DNA of 64,000 nt, taken from Bradyrhizobium sp. SRL28 (lineage in GTDB: Bacteria > Pseudomonadota > Alphaproteobacteria > Rhizobiales > Xanthobacteraceae). The stretch covers positions 1 through 64,000 of the forward strand of contig NZ_JAHEAG010000031.1 of NCBI RefSeq assembly GCF_018596315.1. Reading direction: 5' to 3'. Shown here one piece after another: positions 1-8,640 of the stretch. The position numbers and the translations under genes are program-made. The notes below the pieces were generated by a model. The model worked only from the letters and a program-made list of their open reading frames with translations, ran no database searches and had not been told where the DNA came from. Within the stretch, counting starts at the first letter, position 1. Every line of letters begins with the position of its first letter.

Positions 1-322
1 GCCACGTTCCGACGACTTCCCCTCTACCCCTACAAACAGACATAGTTACCGTGCGTTGGCATGTCTGAAAGGCGCCGATTTTGTTGCAGAAGTCGAAAAT
101 CGAACGACCCGAAAAATCTCGCGAAAGTAGATTTTTAGACTTCGCTGCTGCTTTTATTCAGCGCCGCTACGAAGTTCCGTGGTCGATTTTGGACGAATCG
201 ATATGGCCCCTCACGTCGCCGCGCGTAAAACGCATCAGCAGCTCCAGAAAATTTCGTTCGTCACCCAAAAAAGACTTTTTCAACACTATCATCTCAAGAG
301 CGGACATAAGGTGATGAGAGTC
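1..322. other. No recognisable gene
   Basis: This stretch downstream of the ihfA-like gene holds only short open frames on either strand. None has a convincing ribosome binding site or a family I recognise. Confidence 0.4.
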
Positions 323-667
323 TCAGCGGGCCGGCGCCGACGAACCCAGCTCCGCGACGCCCGGCGTCTTCCTACCGAACCGCTTACCGTTGATCTGCTG
401 TTTCAGGATCGCCGATGGCTTGAACACCACAATGCGACGCGGCAAAATTGTGGCTTCGGCGCCGGTCTTCGGGTTGCGGCCGATACGTTTCTTCTTGCGC
501 ACGATGAACGAACCGAACGACGAGAGCTTGACGGTCTTGCCCTTTTCCAAGGAGGTCATGATCTCCTTCAAGACAAGTTCGACCATGGCCAACGACTCTG
601 ACCGCGACAAACCCACCGCGCGGTAAACGGCTTCGTAGAGATCGCCGCGCGTGATGTTGTTGGTCAT
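323..667 (-). CDS. ihfA: Integration host factor subunit alpha
   Basis: This 114-residue DNA-bending protein is the alpha subunit of IHF, which bends DNA at specific sites in recombination, replication and sigma-54 transcription. The HU/IHF fold is seen throughout: an N-terminal helical part (TRGDLYEAVYRAVGLSRSES), then the beta-arm region with KKKRIGRNPKTG and an I-L-P-R-R track close to the usual arm signature. I chose the internal ATG at 667 (MTNN) rather than the upstream ATG at 736, because family members begin just before TRGDLYEAVYR and the extra 23 residues look non-coding. In bradyrhizobia ihfA usually sits near a MerR-type regulator; that partner is not seen here, so this may be a second copy. 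Confidence 0.93.
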   Translation of the reverse strand: MTNNITRGDLYEAVYRAVGLSRSESLAMVELVLKEIMTSLEKGKTVKLSSFGSFIVRKKKRIGRNPKTGAEATILPRRIVVFKPSAILKQQINGKRFGRKTPGVAELGSSAPAR

Positions 668-1031
668 CGGCCGCTGCTCCCCGTTGTAAGCAAACGATAG
701 GCGTCCCAGCATCCCGGTCAACAGTCCGTTCTCCATGCGAGGAACTGGCGAAACCTCGGTGCGCCAATACGCTGGCCGGTGTCACTCCGGCATTTTAGTG
801 GGACATGAGCACGCGTCGTTCACCGCGCCGGTCGCAGCGAGCAGCCACTATGAACACGCTGTTGAGCGTGGGCGGAAAGGTGATCGCGACGACCTTGCAG
901 GCTGGGATCGGCTGAACATCGATTACGATGTTGCCATCACCGATGCTACCGGCCGAAGCGATACCGCTTTACCCCGAACGGCCGACATCGATGGCGCGGC
1001 CGGTTTTGTCTGCTGGGCCAGGAGCAGGTCT
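668..1031. other. Intergenic stretch, nothing recognised
   Basis: Between the ihfA-like gene and the TetR gene I find no supported coding sequence. Short frames on both strands lack family resemblance. Confidence 0.4.
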
Positions 1032-1658
1032 TCACGTACCTAGGAAGACCGCGCGGATGAATTCGCGGTACAACATTAATTGTTGGGACAGCGCCCTCTT
1101 GTCGTTGATGACCTTGGAGACAACGATTCCGCCCTCGGCTACGGCCGAGAGCATGTCGGCAAGGTGGTCCAGATCCACGGCAATGCGGGGCGGATAGCGC
1201 GCTACGATCAGCTCGAGGCGTTCGCGAAATCGTCGCCGCCAGCCCAGCATGGCCGACGTGTAGAGATCCCGCACCTCCCTGTCGAATAGGCGGTCCTGAT
1301 AGCAATACGCGGCGACAAGGCAGCCTGGATGGCCGGCAGGAAGATCGGCCATGACCTCCGACATCATCTTGAGGCCCACCAGGAAGCCGTGCAGAGGATC
1401 CTCGTCGAGTTCATCAGCACGGCGGAACAAGTTATCGAAGAGCGTATCTTCGCGCGCCACGTAACGGACAAGCAGTGCCTTGGCGAGTTGGCTCTTGTCT
1501 TTGAAGTGATAGAAGAAGCCGTTCTTGGTGATTCCGACCGCTGCAATTAATTCGTCGATTGATGTAGCGGCGAAGCCCTTTTCGAGAATGGCGGCTTCGG
1601 CCACATCCAGAATGCGGTCTCGCGTATTACTGCCTTTGCGGTGCTGAATGTCATACAT
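1032..1658 (-). CDS. TetR/AcrR family transcriptional regulator
   Basis: This 208-residue regulator has an N-terminal helix-turn-helix: TRDRILDVAEAAILEKGFAA leads into IDELIAAVGITKNGFFYHFK, the classic TetR recognition helix ending in the F-Y-x-H-F motif. The C-terminal part (about residues 55-208) would be the ligand-binding and dimerisation domain, with an AYCYQDRL stretch typical of the subgroup with a TetR_C-like domain. The start at 1658 (MYDIQHRK) was preferred over a 88-residue longer frame because the DNA-binding domain begins a dozen residues later, as is usual. The gene is divergent from the homocysteine S-methyltransferase gene with about 230 bp between, so autoregulation and control of that neighbour are plausible but inferred. 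Confidence 0.9.
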   Translation of the reverse strand: MYDIQHRKGSNTRDRILDVAEAAILEKGFAATSIDELIAAVGITKNGFFYHFKDKSQLAKALLVRYVAREDTLFDNLFRRADELDEDPLHGFLVGLKMMSEVMADLPAGHPGCLVAAYCYQDRLFDREVRDLYTSAMLGWRRRFRERLELIVARYPPRIAVDLDHLADMLSAVAEGGIVVSKVINDKRALSQQLMLYREFIRAVFLGT

Positions 1659-1889
1659 GGCGTTGCTCCAGCGCACCGGCCTATCCGACTGCACCATGAG
1701 TCCAGTTGACGCGAGCTGACGTGAGCTACCTGTCGTCCGCTCCGATATCCCTTCCCGAAAAGCCGAATTCGTGCCGGTTCGGCGTCGCCAGTTCCTGAAC
1801 CACGAGTCTTCTAGGAACGGGGATCGATCAGCCGCATGCTCGCTGCCACTCAATCCCGGGGGCGCCACGATACGACGACGGAGGCAATC

Positions 1890-2852
1890 ATGCCAATATC
1901 CGCAAGCCCCAACTACCGACACCGGCTACCTCAGTTCGATGGCCGCCTTTTCCTGACGGATGGGGGTTTGGAGACCACGCTCATTTTCCATGAAGGGTGG
2001 GGTCTGCCGATCTTCCAGGCCTTCACTCTGCTCGAAAGCAAGCGTGGCCGGGCGGTGCTTCGGGCGTATTTCGACCGGTACGTTCCCCTCGCGGTCAAGC
2101 AGGGGATGGGCTTTGTCCTGGAAAGCCCAACCTGGCGCGCCAATCCCGATTGGGCGGCCAAAATCGGTTATGGCCGGGAAGCACTAGCGAACATCAACCG
2201 CGCCGCTATCGATCTCATGCGCGAGGTTCGTCAGGCCTACGAGACGGAGCGCACGCCCATCGTTATCAGCGGGTGCATTGGTCCGCGCGGCGATGGCTAC
2301 GATCCTGGCAAGGTCATGAGCGTCGAAGGCGCGCTGGCGTATCACGCTTGGCAAATTGACGTGTTGCGCGATGCCGACGCTGACTTCGTGTCGGCGTTCA
2401 CGATGAACAACATTAACGAGGCGCTCGGAGTGGCGCGGGCGGCGCAAGCGGCTCAGATCCCGTGTGTGATCTCCTTTACGGTCGAAACGGATGGCCGGCT
2501 GCCGACCGGGGACAGCCTGGCCGATGCCATTGAAGCCGTAGACGCCGCAACGGAAAGGGCCCCTGCTTACTACATGATCAACTGTGCTCACCCGACCCAC
2601 TTCGAGCGGGTGTTGGACAAGGACGCGGCCCGGCTCACGCGGTTGCGTGGGTTGCGGGCAAACTCGTCGAGGCGCAGCCATGCGGAACTCGACAACGCGA
2701 CGGAGCTAGACACCGGCGACCCCGAAGAGCTCGGCGCACAATATGGCGAGCTGTTACGCCGCTACCCGCACATCAACATACTCGGCGGCTGCTGCGGAAC
2801 AGACCACCGGCACGTGGAACACATCAGCGTGGCCTGCAGGGCCACGCTCTAA
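1890..2852 (+). CDS. Homocysteine S-methyltransferase family protein
   Basis: This 320-residue protein belongs to the cobalamin-independent, zinc-dependent homocysteine S-methyltransferase family (Pfam S-methyl_trans), whose members move a methyl group from S-methylmethionine, betaine or similar donors to homocysteine. The N-terminus has the family start (FLTDGGLETTLIF). A Cys sits in MINCAHP, and the C-terminal GGCCGTD provides the paired zinc Cys. The start ATG has a GGAGG ribosome binding site about 8 nt upstream; a longer in-frame start at 1836 lacks one. It is divergent from the TetR gene. The methyl donor cannot be told from sequence. Confidence 0.9.
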   Translation: MPISASPNYRHRLPQFDGRLFLTDGGLETTLIFHEGWGLPIFQAFTLLESKRGRAVLRAYFDRYVPLAVKQGMGFVLESPTWRANPDWAAKIGYGREALANINRAAIDLMREVRQAYETERTPIVISGCIGPRGDGYDPGKVMSVEGALAYHAWQIDVLRDADADFVSAFTMNNINEALGVARAAQAAQIPCVISFTVETDGRLPTGDSLADAIEAVDAATERAPAYYMINCAHPTHFERVLDKDAARLTRLRGLRANSSRRSHAELDNATELDTGDPEELGAQYGELLRRYPHINILGGCCGTDHRHVEHISVACRATL

Positions 2853-2925
2853 CCGAGCATCCAAACCGGTGAGGGACATGGGCGGGACGCGGCGCCTTGC
2901 AGTCATCCCGCAAGATGGAGGAACC

Positions 2926-3195
2926 ATGCGTGGGATTTTTCCCGAGGAGAACAATCCGATCGCGCTGTTCGGTGACTACATAGTGGTGATGGTTGCTGAG
3001 TTCAGGCGAGCATCGGCCGCCACGCAACGCTATGAACAGCTCAAGCGGGTAGCACCTGCAGGTCAACGCGCGACATCTGACATCAGTCGGCAAATTTACC
3101 GGGAATTCTACTCCGACGAAACTACGCCAGATCCGCTTGGAATCAAAAACCGAAGTCGGCCGGGCCTCTCGCGAAGTTCGCTTTTGCCCGCGTAA
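2926..3195 (+). CDS. Small conserved hypothetical protein
   Basis: An 89-residue frame begins MRGIFPEENNPIALFGDYIV behind a good GGAGG ribosome binding site. The first 65 residues look like a real short protein (an alternating hydrophobic segment, then a basic helix with SAATQRYEQLKR and a conserved-looking SRQIYREFY). The last 25 residues are richer in Arg, Ser and Pro and may lie beyond a degraded original stop. I know similar short uncharacterised proteins in bradyrhizobia but no function. It follows the homocysteine methyltransferase by 73 bp. Confidence 0.55.
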   Translation: MRGIFPEENNPIALFGDYIVVMVAEFRRASAATQRYEQLKRVAPAGQRATSDISRQIYREFYSDETTPDPLGIKNRSRPGLSRSSLLPA

Positions 3196-3376
3196 TATTG
3201 GACAAATGTCGTCGGGGACATCTGCGCTTCCGCAACTGTCCCTTGTGCACTCAGCCGAGGCGATGGGTGTAGCCGCGGCCGCACGAACCAACGCTCCCAC
3301 ATGAATGCCCCCCCCCGCGACCGGGGTGGCTCACGGAACCTGCGGTTACGATGAACCATCGGCGAAGCGGTATGAT

Positions 3377-3401
3377 GGAACGTTCACCATTTTGCGAGGT
3401 T
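3377..3401 (+). promoter_or_regulatory. EcfG-like promoter box before the MocR-type gene
   Basis: GGAAC at 3377-3381, a 17-nt spacer and GTT at 3399-3401 match the alphaproteobacterial EcfG consensus, 37 nt upstream of the regulator start. It is the only such box outside the 27-59 kb cluster. A few matches are expected by chance in a window this size, so it is tentative. Confidence 0.35.
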
Positions 3402-3437
3402 GCCCGTCCAATGTGAGCAAAAAGAGAGCCCGGAATT

Positions 3438-4895
3438 GTGACTTTTCACGTCAGTCTTGTTGGACGAAGGGACCTCAGTGGCGAGATCTATCGTCAGATC
3501 CGGCAGGCAATTCTGGACGGGCGTCTCCGGCCTGGAGAGCGGCTGTCTCCCACACGAGAACTTGCCGCCGCGTTGACAGTTGCGCGATCGACGGTGGCGA
3601 TTGCTTATGAAAGCCTCGTCGCGGAAGGATTCGCGACATCCCATACCGGTGCCGGGACGTTCGTCAGCCATCAGCTTGAGGCAAAACGTCCGGCATCGAA
3701 AACAAAGCCATCGACGGCCCGCGCGATTCAGGTGCGTGGAGTTTGGGAGACGATACCGCTTCCGAAGGGTTTTGACCGCCCGGCGCGTTTCGACTTCAGA
3801 ACCGGGCTTCCGGACGCTTCGCTATTTCCACACCGAGGCTGGCGGCGGGTCGTCGCCCGTGCGCTGCGCTCGCGCGAGATGGCGGCAGGCGTCTACGAGA
3901 ATCCAGCGGGCAATTGGGACCTGCGCGCGGCGATCGCTCGCCACATCGGTATCTCACGAAGCGTTTCCGGATCGCCCGACGACGTCATCGTGACGAATGG
4001 CACCCAGCAGGCACTCGACATCATCGCTCGCGTGCTTCTCGAGCCCGGCAATGTCATTGCGATGGAGGATCCGGGCTATCGGCCTCCAAAGGAGTTGCTC
4101 AAGGCGCTGGGCGCACGCGTGATCGGGGTGCCGGTTGATAGCGAAGGTCTCGTCGTGGAGGCGCTGCCGGCCAAGGCCAGGGCGGTCTACGTAACGCCGT
4201 CGCATCAGTTTCCCCTCGGCGTGGCCATGAGCCTGTCGCGTCGACGTGCGCTGCTTGCCTGGGCCGAACGCAACAACGCGGTTGTCGTGGAGGACGACTA
4301 TGACAGCGAGTTTCGCTTCGGCGGACGTCCGCTCGAGCCGCTTCAGACGATCGATACGGCCGGCCGCGTTGTGTATGTCGGCACGTTCTCAAAGACGTTG
4401 CTGCCGGCACTCCGGCTGGCCTTCATGGTCGTGCCGCCGTCACTGCGAGAGGCGGCGCAAAAGGCCAAGTTCGTCACCGATTGGCATACAGCGACAATAA
4501 CACAGAGCGCGCTGGCGCAGTTTATCGACGAGGGTGCGTTTGCGCGCCATATTCGCAGGGTGAGCCGCATCTATAGCGAACGGCATGAGACGCTGACCGC
4601 GGAGATCAAGAGGAACTTCAGCGATTACCTCGACCTTGTTCCATCGAGCACCGGCCTGCACATCACCGCTTGCGCGCGAGGCGCGTCGGTTGATCATATC
4701 GATGCGATTGTATCACGAGCCTTTGATCTCGACGTTGCGGTTGACACGATGTCGCGCTGTCAGGTGGACAGAAAGCCTCCGGCCGGCATCATCCTGGGAT
4801 ATGGCGCGATCGAGACGGCGCGGATTGCCGAAGGGCTGAGGCGGCTGCGCAGATGTTTCGATGAACGCTTGTCTCGACGCCCGAAAGCGGCGTGA
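3438..4895 (+). CDS. MocR/PdxR-type GntR regulator with aminotransferase domain
   Basis: This 485-residue fusion has an N-terminal GntR winged helix (about residues 10-75; SPTRELAAALTVARSTV is the recognition region) joined to a fold-type I aminotransferase-like domain (about 110-475). The PLP-binding lysine is K319 in GTFSKTLLPALRL, preceded by the Asp region VVVEDDYDSEFRF. Family members such as PdxR sense PLP or amino-compound adducts and control vitamin B6 or amino-acid metabolism genes. The start is a GTG. A DUF1127 gene and an MFS-flavoenzyme cluster follow, but the 420-bp gap leaves the target open. Confidence 0.92.
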   Translation: MTFHVSLVGRRDLSGEIYRQIRQAILDGRLRPGERLSPTRELAAALTVARSTVAIAYESLVAEGFATSHTGAGTFVSHQLEAKRPASKTKPSTARAIQVRGVWETIPLPKGFDRPARFDFRTGLPDASLFPHRGWRRVVARALRSREMAAGVYENPAGNWDLRAAIARHIGISRSVSGSPDDVIVTNGTQQALDIIARVLLEPGNVIAMEDPGYRPPKELLKALGARVIGVPVDSEGLVVEALPAKARAVYVTPSHQFPLGVAMSLSRRRALLAWAERNNAVVVEDDYDSEFRFGGRPLEPLQTIDTAGRVVYVGTFSKTLLPALRLAFMVVPPSLREAAQKAKFVTDWHTATITQSALAQFIDEGAFARHIRRVSRIYSERHETLTAEIKRNFSDYLDLVPSSTGLHITACARGASVDHIDAIVSRAFDLDVAVDTMSRCQVDRKPPAGIILGYGAIETARIAEGLRRLRRCFDERLSRRPKAA

Positions 4896-5316
4896 GCGAT
4901 GTCGCTTGAAGTGACGGCACGCGTCGAAAGTAGGATTTCGCGGACATGCTGAGCGCATCCCCGATCGACAAAGCGCGCCGCCTTCCGATCAACAGTCGCG
5001 AGGCGCCGCCTGAATTGGACTGATTGATTATCCGCAAATTGGACCTTCCACCATACCGCTTCGCTTTCTAACCTTGGGCCGCTGACGCGCGCAGCGTTAG
5101 CCCAGCTGCGCCGATTTTGACCAGACGGCGAGCTACGCGGAGCGCGATGCGACCGTGCGGGTATGAGCCTGCCACGACGATGACCGCTCGCGTTGAGACC
5201 GCAAGCACCTTGACTACTCGTCATCGCACGACCGCGTGAGAGGTGAACAAGCTCACACGCCAGCGACTGCCGATAGTTCTATCCGTGCAACTTCTGCGTA
5301 TCAGGAGAAACTTATC
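4896..5316. other. Intergenic region before the DUF1127 gene
   Basis: About 420 bp without a supported gene. It must contain the promoter of the DUF1127 and MFS genes, but I see no clear motif. Confidence 0.4.
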
Positions 5317-5562
5317 ATGTCCGTTATTGTCAATTCACTCACGAGTCTGAAGGAAGCCGCGGCATTCAGTCGGAAGGAAGCTGCGGCATCCAGCCATCGT
5401 GGACCTGGATGGGGATTACGTTTCCTGCACTGGTGTGCCCAGTGTTCGGAGCGGTCGCAGCAGCGACAAGCCTTGGCTGAACTCGATGACCACTTTCTCA
5501 AGGATATCGGCAAGACACGGCCAGAAGCCATGGCCGAAGCAGCCAAGCCGTTCTGGAAATGA
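5317..5562 (+). CDS. DUF1127 (YjiS-like) small protein
   Basis: This 81-residue protein ends with the DUF1127 signature: a short aromatic helix (RFLHWCAQCSERSQQRQALA) followed by LDDHFLKDIGKTRPEAMAEA. Members are small Arg-rich proteins common in alphaproteobacteria; some affect RNA-related and phosphate or stress phenotypes, but most are uncharacterised. The start at 5317 has an AGGAGA ribosome binding site, and the longer frame from 5236 is not needed. It lies 24 bp before the MFS gene and is probably cotranscribed with it. Confidence 0.85.
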   Translation: MSVIVNSLTSLKEAAAFSRKEAAASSHRGPGWGLRFLHWCAQCSERSQQRQALAELDDHFLKDIGKTRPEAMAEAAKPFWK

Positions 5563-5586
5563 CGTCCGTGAAAAGAGGAAAGTGCC

Positions 5587-6960
5587 ATGAACACCAGGAG
5601 AAAAGAGCCATGGACACCACGCTTTTCGATGGCGACCCCCAACATGACGGCCACGATCACGGCGCCTGTCCGACATCTTACGTCAAGCATGGCGCCACGA
5701 CGGGCACGCGCAGGAAAACTGCAGGTGCTGCTGCTCATCGGCAGCGGCGTCGTCGCCGCCGCCCAGGTTGGCAAGGCCATCATCGCGGTGCCGATGATCC
5801 GCAGCGACCTGGCGCTCGGTCTTGATCTCGCCGGGTTGATCATCGCGACGTTCGCGACGCTCGGCGCGACGACGGGCATCGCCGCCGGCCTCGTGGTCAG
5901 CCGGCTGGGCGCTCGGCGATCCCTGGTCGGTGGGATGTGGGTCATCACGCTCGGCAACGCGATCGGCGCCTGCGCGCTCGATGAATTCGTTCTACTCGCG
6001 GCGCGCATCATCGAAGGGGTCGGCTTCCTGGCTGTCGTCCTCGCGATCCCGAGCGCGCTCGCGCAACTGGTCACGCGCGAGAAGCGGGATTTTGTGATGG
6101 CCGCCTGGAGCGCATACATGCCCATCGGCATCATGCTGATGCTGTTGGTCGCGCCGCTGCTGCCGACGATCGGCTGGCGCAACTTCTGGCTCGCGAACGC
6201 ATTGGCGACAGGCTCGTGCGCGATCCTGCTGGCGATCCATGCGCCGGCGACGCCGGCGGCTGCGCATGCGGGGACGGCCCGCTTTTTCGCGGACGCCTTG
6301 GCCATCGTCCAGCAACCGAGCTGCCTGCTATTGGCCTTCGCGTTCTTCGCTTATTCATGCCAAATATTCTCTCTCGTCTTTGCGCTGCCGCTTCTGCTCA
6401 CGTCGGCGCATGGCATGTCGCTCGGCGCAGCCGGCCTGCTCACCGCCATGGTCCTGGCGGTCAGCGCGATCGGACATCTTTCGTCGAGCCTCCTGCTGCG
6501 AGTTGGAGTGCCGATCTGGGTCAACGTCGCGACGACGTTCGGATTCTTCGCGCTTTCATGCATTGCCGTGTATGGCGATTTGCTTCCGCCGCAAGGCATC
6601 TCGATCCTCGCCGCGCTTGCGCTCGGAGTGGGCGGTCTTGCGCCAGGCGCCATCTATGCGGCGGCCCCGCATGCGGCGCCTGGGCCCTCGGCGGTGCCGC
6701 CCACCATCGGGCTGGTGCAGCAGGCGAGCAGTCTCGGTCAATTTGCCGGCCCGGCGTCGCTCGGCCTTTGGGTCGAGCACTTCGGCTGGCAGGCCGCGCC
6801 GGCGATCGTCGCACCGGCCGCGCTGGTCGGCCTCGCTTGCGCATTCGCGCTCCGACGCATTCTCACCACCGCCGAACAGCGAGGCCGCCGCGAACGTCAG
6901 GAAGCAAACCGCTTGTGGCGTCCCGGCGATCAAGCACATCGAATGAAGGAGATCAGGTGA
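5587..6960 (+). CDS. MFS transporter
   Basis: This 457-residue inner-membrane protein of the major facilitator superfamily has about twelve hydrophobic segments, beginning at VLLLIGSGVVAAAQVGKAII and ending near VGLACAFALRRIL. A charged loop after segment 2 (GLVVSRLGARRSLVGG) resembles the MFS motif A. The start ATG follows GAGGAAAGTGCC. The stop overlaps the next start (TGATG at 6958-6962), so it is translationally coupled to the flavoenzyme. That suggests import of the enzyme's substrate or export of its product; the substrate is unknown. Confidence 0.9.
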   Translation: MNTRRKEPWTPRFSMATPNMTATITAPVRHLTSSMAPRRARAGKLQVLLLIGSGVVAAAQVGKAIIAVPMIRSDLALGLDLAGLIIATFATLGATTGIAAGLVVSRLGARRSLVGGMWVITLGNAIGACALDEFVLLAARIIEGVGFLAVVLAIPSALAQLVTREKRDFVMAAWSAYMPIGIMLMLLVAPLLPTIGWRNFWLANALATGSCAILLAIHAPATPAAAHAGTARFFADALAIVQQPSCLLLAFAFFAYSCQIFSLVFALPLLLTSAHGMSLGAAGLLTAMVLAVSAIGHLSSSLLLRVGVPIWVNVATTFGFFALSCIAVYGDLLPPQGISILAALALGVGGLAPGAIYAAAPHAAPGPSAVPPTIGLVQQASSLGQFAGPASLGLWVEHFGWQAAPAIVAPAALVGLACAFALRRILTTAEQRGRRERQEANRLWRPGDQAHRMKEIR

Positions 6961-8162
6961 TGCGCATAAAGCTTGTTGACCGTATGCAGGAGCACAGCCG
7001 CCTTGTGACAGGCGCGATGGCGCGTGAGACGGCTCAAACGAAGTGGGCTGTGGACGGGATCCTCGATCTCGTCCACGCGGCCTCGGGCGAAATCGAATGC
7101 AACCGCCGCCTTCCCGACTCTGTCGTCGCTGCCTTGCGCCACACCGGGATCAACCGCCTGTTGATCCCGGCAGCCCTCGGTGGAATGGAGGCGCCGATCA
7201 CGGACGTGATGGATATCATGGAGCGCATCGCGGCAGTCGACGGCAGCGCCGGGTGGTGCGCGGCGATCGGCGCGGGGAGCAATTTGTTTGCCGGCTACAT
7301 GCCCGCAACGGGCGCCGGCACGGTGTTCGCCGACCCGGATCAAGGCAACGCCACCATGTTCGCCCCGGTCGGCCGGGTGGTCAGCGACCATGGCCGAGCT
7401 GCGCTGAGCGGCCGCTGGCCATTTACGAGCAACTGCCTCCACAGTGCATGGGTCGGCCTCGGTGCACTCTTCCATGAGGCCGATGGAATAGATCCCATAC
7501 CGCGCATGGTGTTCGTGCCCTTGGCCGACCTGACGATCGAGGACACCTGGGATGTCGTGGGCCTGCGCGGCACCGGCAGCCACCACGTCGCCGCCTCCGA
7601 AATTCCGATCGACCTGGATCGATGTCTTCGCTTTGTCGACCGGCCGTGGCCCGACGGCACGTTATGGCGGTTGCCCGTCTATACGACGCTGCTGCCGACC
7701 CTCGTCGCCGTTCCGCTCGGCATCGCTCGGGGCGCCGTCGACGAGATTTCGCGGCAAGCGCGCGAAGGCCGCGCGGCGCGGCGCGGCCAATTAGCCGACA
7801 CGTCGATCTCGATGGCCGAACTGGCCATCGCAGACACGCGACTGCGGGCAGCCCGCGCCGGACTGCGCGACGCAGTCCGCGAGGCACACATACACGCCGA
7901 ACGCGGAGAGCCGATCAGCCGTCGCCTGCAGGCTCGCATCTACCTGGCCAGCATGCATGCCTGCGACACCAGCGTCGAGGTGACATCCACTGCGCACCAG
8001 CTTGGCGGCGGCGCCGCTATTTTTCGTGGGAGCCGCCTGCTGCGGGCCCTCAGCGACGTGCAGGCCGCGCGCCAGCATCTGCTGTTCGCCCACCAGCACT
8101 TGAGTGAACTGGGCAGGTTGATCGCGGGCCTGGACGTCGTCTATCCGCCGTATGTCATGTGA
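6960..8162 (+). CDS. Acyl-CoA-dehydrogenase-fold flavoprotein (monooxygenase-like)
   Basis: This 400-residue protein has the acyl-CoA dehydrogenase fold: an N-terminal helical domain (INRLLIPAALGGMEAPITDV), a central beta domain with WPFTSNCLHSAWVGLGA and WDVVGLRGTGSHHV, and a C-terminal helical domain ending with a TAHQLGGGAAIF stretch. The SGxWpfxSgcxha and GlrGTGShdv patterns and the lack of an obvious catalytic Glu place it nearer the flavin-dependent monooxygenases (HsaA/DszC-like group D) than to true acyl-CoA dehydrogenases. Such enzymes use reduced flavin from a reductase; none is seen nearby. It is coupled to the MFS gene. A true dehydrogenase cannot be excluded. Confidence 0.82.
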   Translation: MRIKLVDRMQEHSRLVTGAMARETAQTKWAVDGILDLVHAASGEIECNRRLPDSVVAALRHTGINRLLIPAALGGMEAPITDVMDIMERIAAVDGSAGWCAAIGAGSNLFAGYMPATGAGTVFADPDQGNATMFAPVGRVVSDHGRAALSGRWPFTSNCLHSAWVGLGALFHEADGIDPIPRMVFVPLADLTIEDTWDVVGLRGTGSHHVAASEIPIDLDRCLRFVDRPWPDGTLWRLPVYTTLLPTLVAVPLGIARGAVDEISRQAREGRAARRGQLADTSISMAELAIADTRLRAARAGLRDAVREAHIHAERGEPISRRLQARIYLASMHACDTSVEVTSTAHQLGGGAAIFRGSRLLRALSDVQAARQHLLFAHQHLSELGRLIAGLDVVYPPYVM

Positions 8163-8379
8163 TGGCCAGCCACCGGTTAGCTCGATTCCGTTGCCGTTGA
8201 CATCAGCGCGGCGCTTCGAGGTAGTGGCGGCGCTCGAAGAGCACAGACATCGGGCTCATGCCATTGATCTGCCGGGCCACGAGGCCGATTCCACGCCGGC
8301 CGCCACGGTGACCCTGGATGACTATGTGCGCGCCATCGGCGCCGCGTTGCGAGTACGCGGCGGCCGCATAACTCAGTAA
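8152..8379 (+). pseudogene. Remnant of an alpha/beta hydrolase (esterase-like)
   Basis: The residues from FEVVAALEEHRHRAHAIDLP to TLDDYVRAIGAALR (about 8205-8370) match the N-terminal third of small alpha/beta hydrolases, which read V-x-x-x-L-x-x-x-G-H-x-V-x-A-x-D-L-P-G-H-G-x-D followed by T-L-D-D-Y-V. The oxyanion HG strand before it and the nucleophile elbow after it are missing, so this is a truncated gene. The frame overlaps the end of the flavoenzyme gene by 11 nt, so the intact gene was probably part of the operon. Confidence 0.7.
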
Positions 8380-8640
8380 TTAGAATTGGTCTGACGGAAG
8401 TACAAGAATTCGGCACCTCGACCGGTCCTCCTGCGCCCTGCGCTGCCTCAGCGTAGGGCCTTGCAGGTGTCACCATGCCAACCGGAATTGGATTGGCCAG
8501 GAATCATGAATTGGCACTTCTGTCGGTCCTATAGTCTCCTTACCGTTGTCTCGGCGGAAAGCGACTACGTGGATCTGTGCTGAAGACCACCGCGTGGCTT
8601 AAGAGCTGCGACTTAACCGTCAACAACTGAGGAGAGCACT

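Noticed and set aside
81..601. Plus-strand open frames opposite and before the ihfA-like gene
   Set aside because: They are shadows of the minus-strand gene or have no ribosome binding site or family resemblance.
6216..6959. Long N-terminal extension of the flavoenzyme frame
   Set aside because: It lies inside the MFS gene in another frame; the true start is ATG 6960 coupled to the MFS stop.
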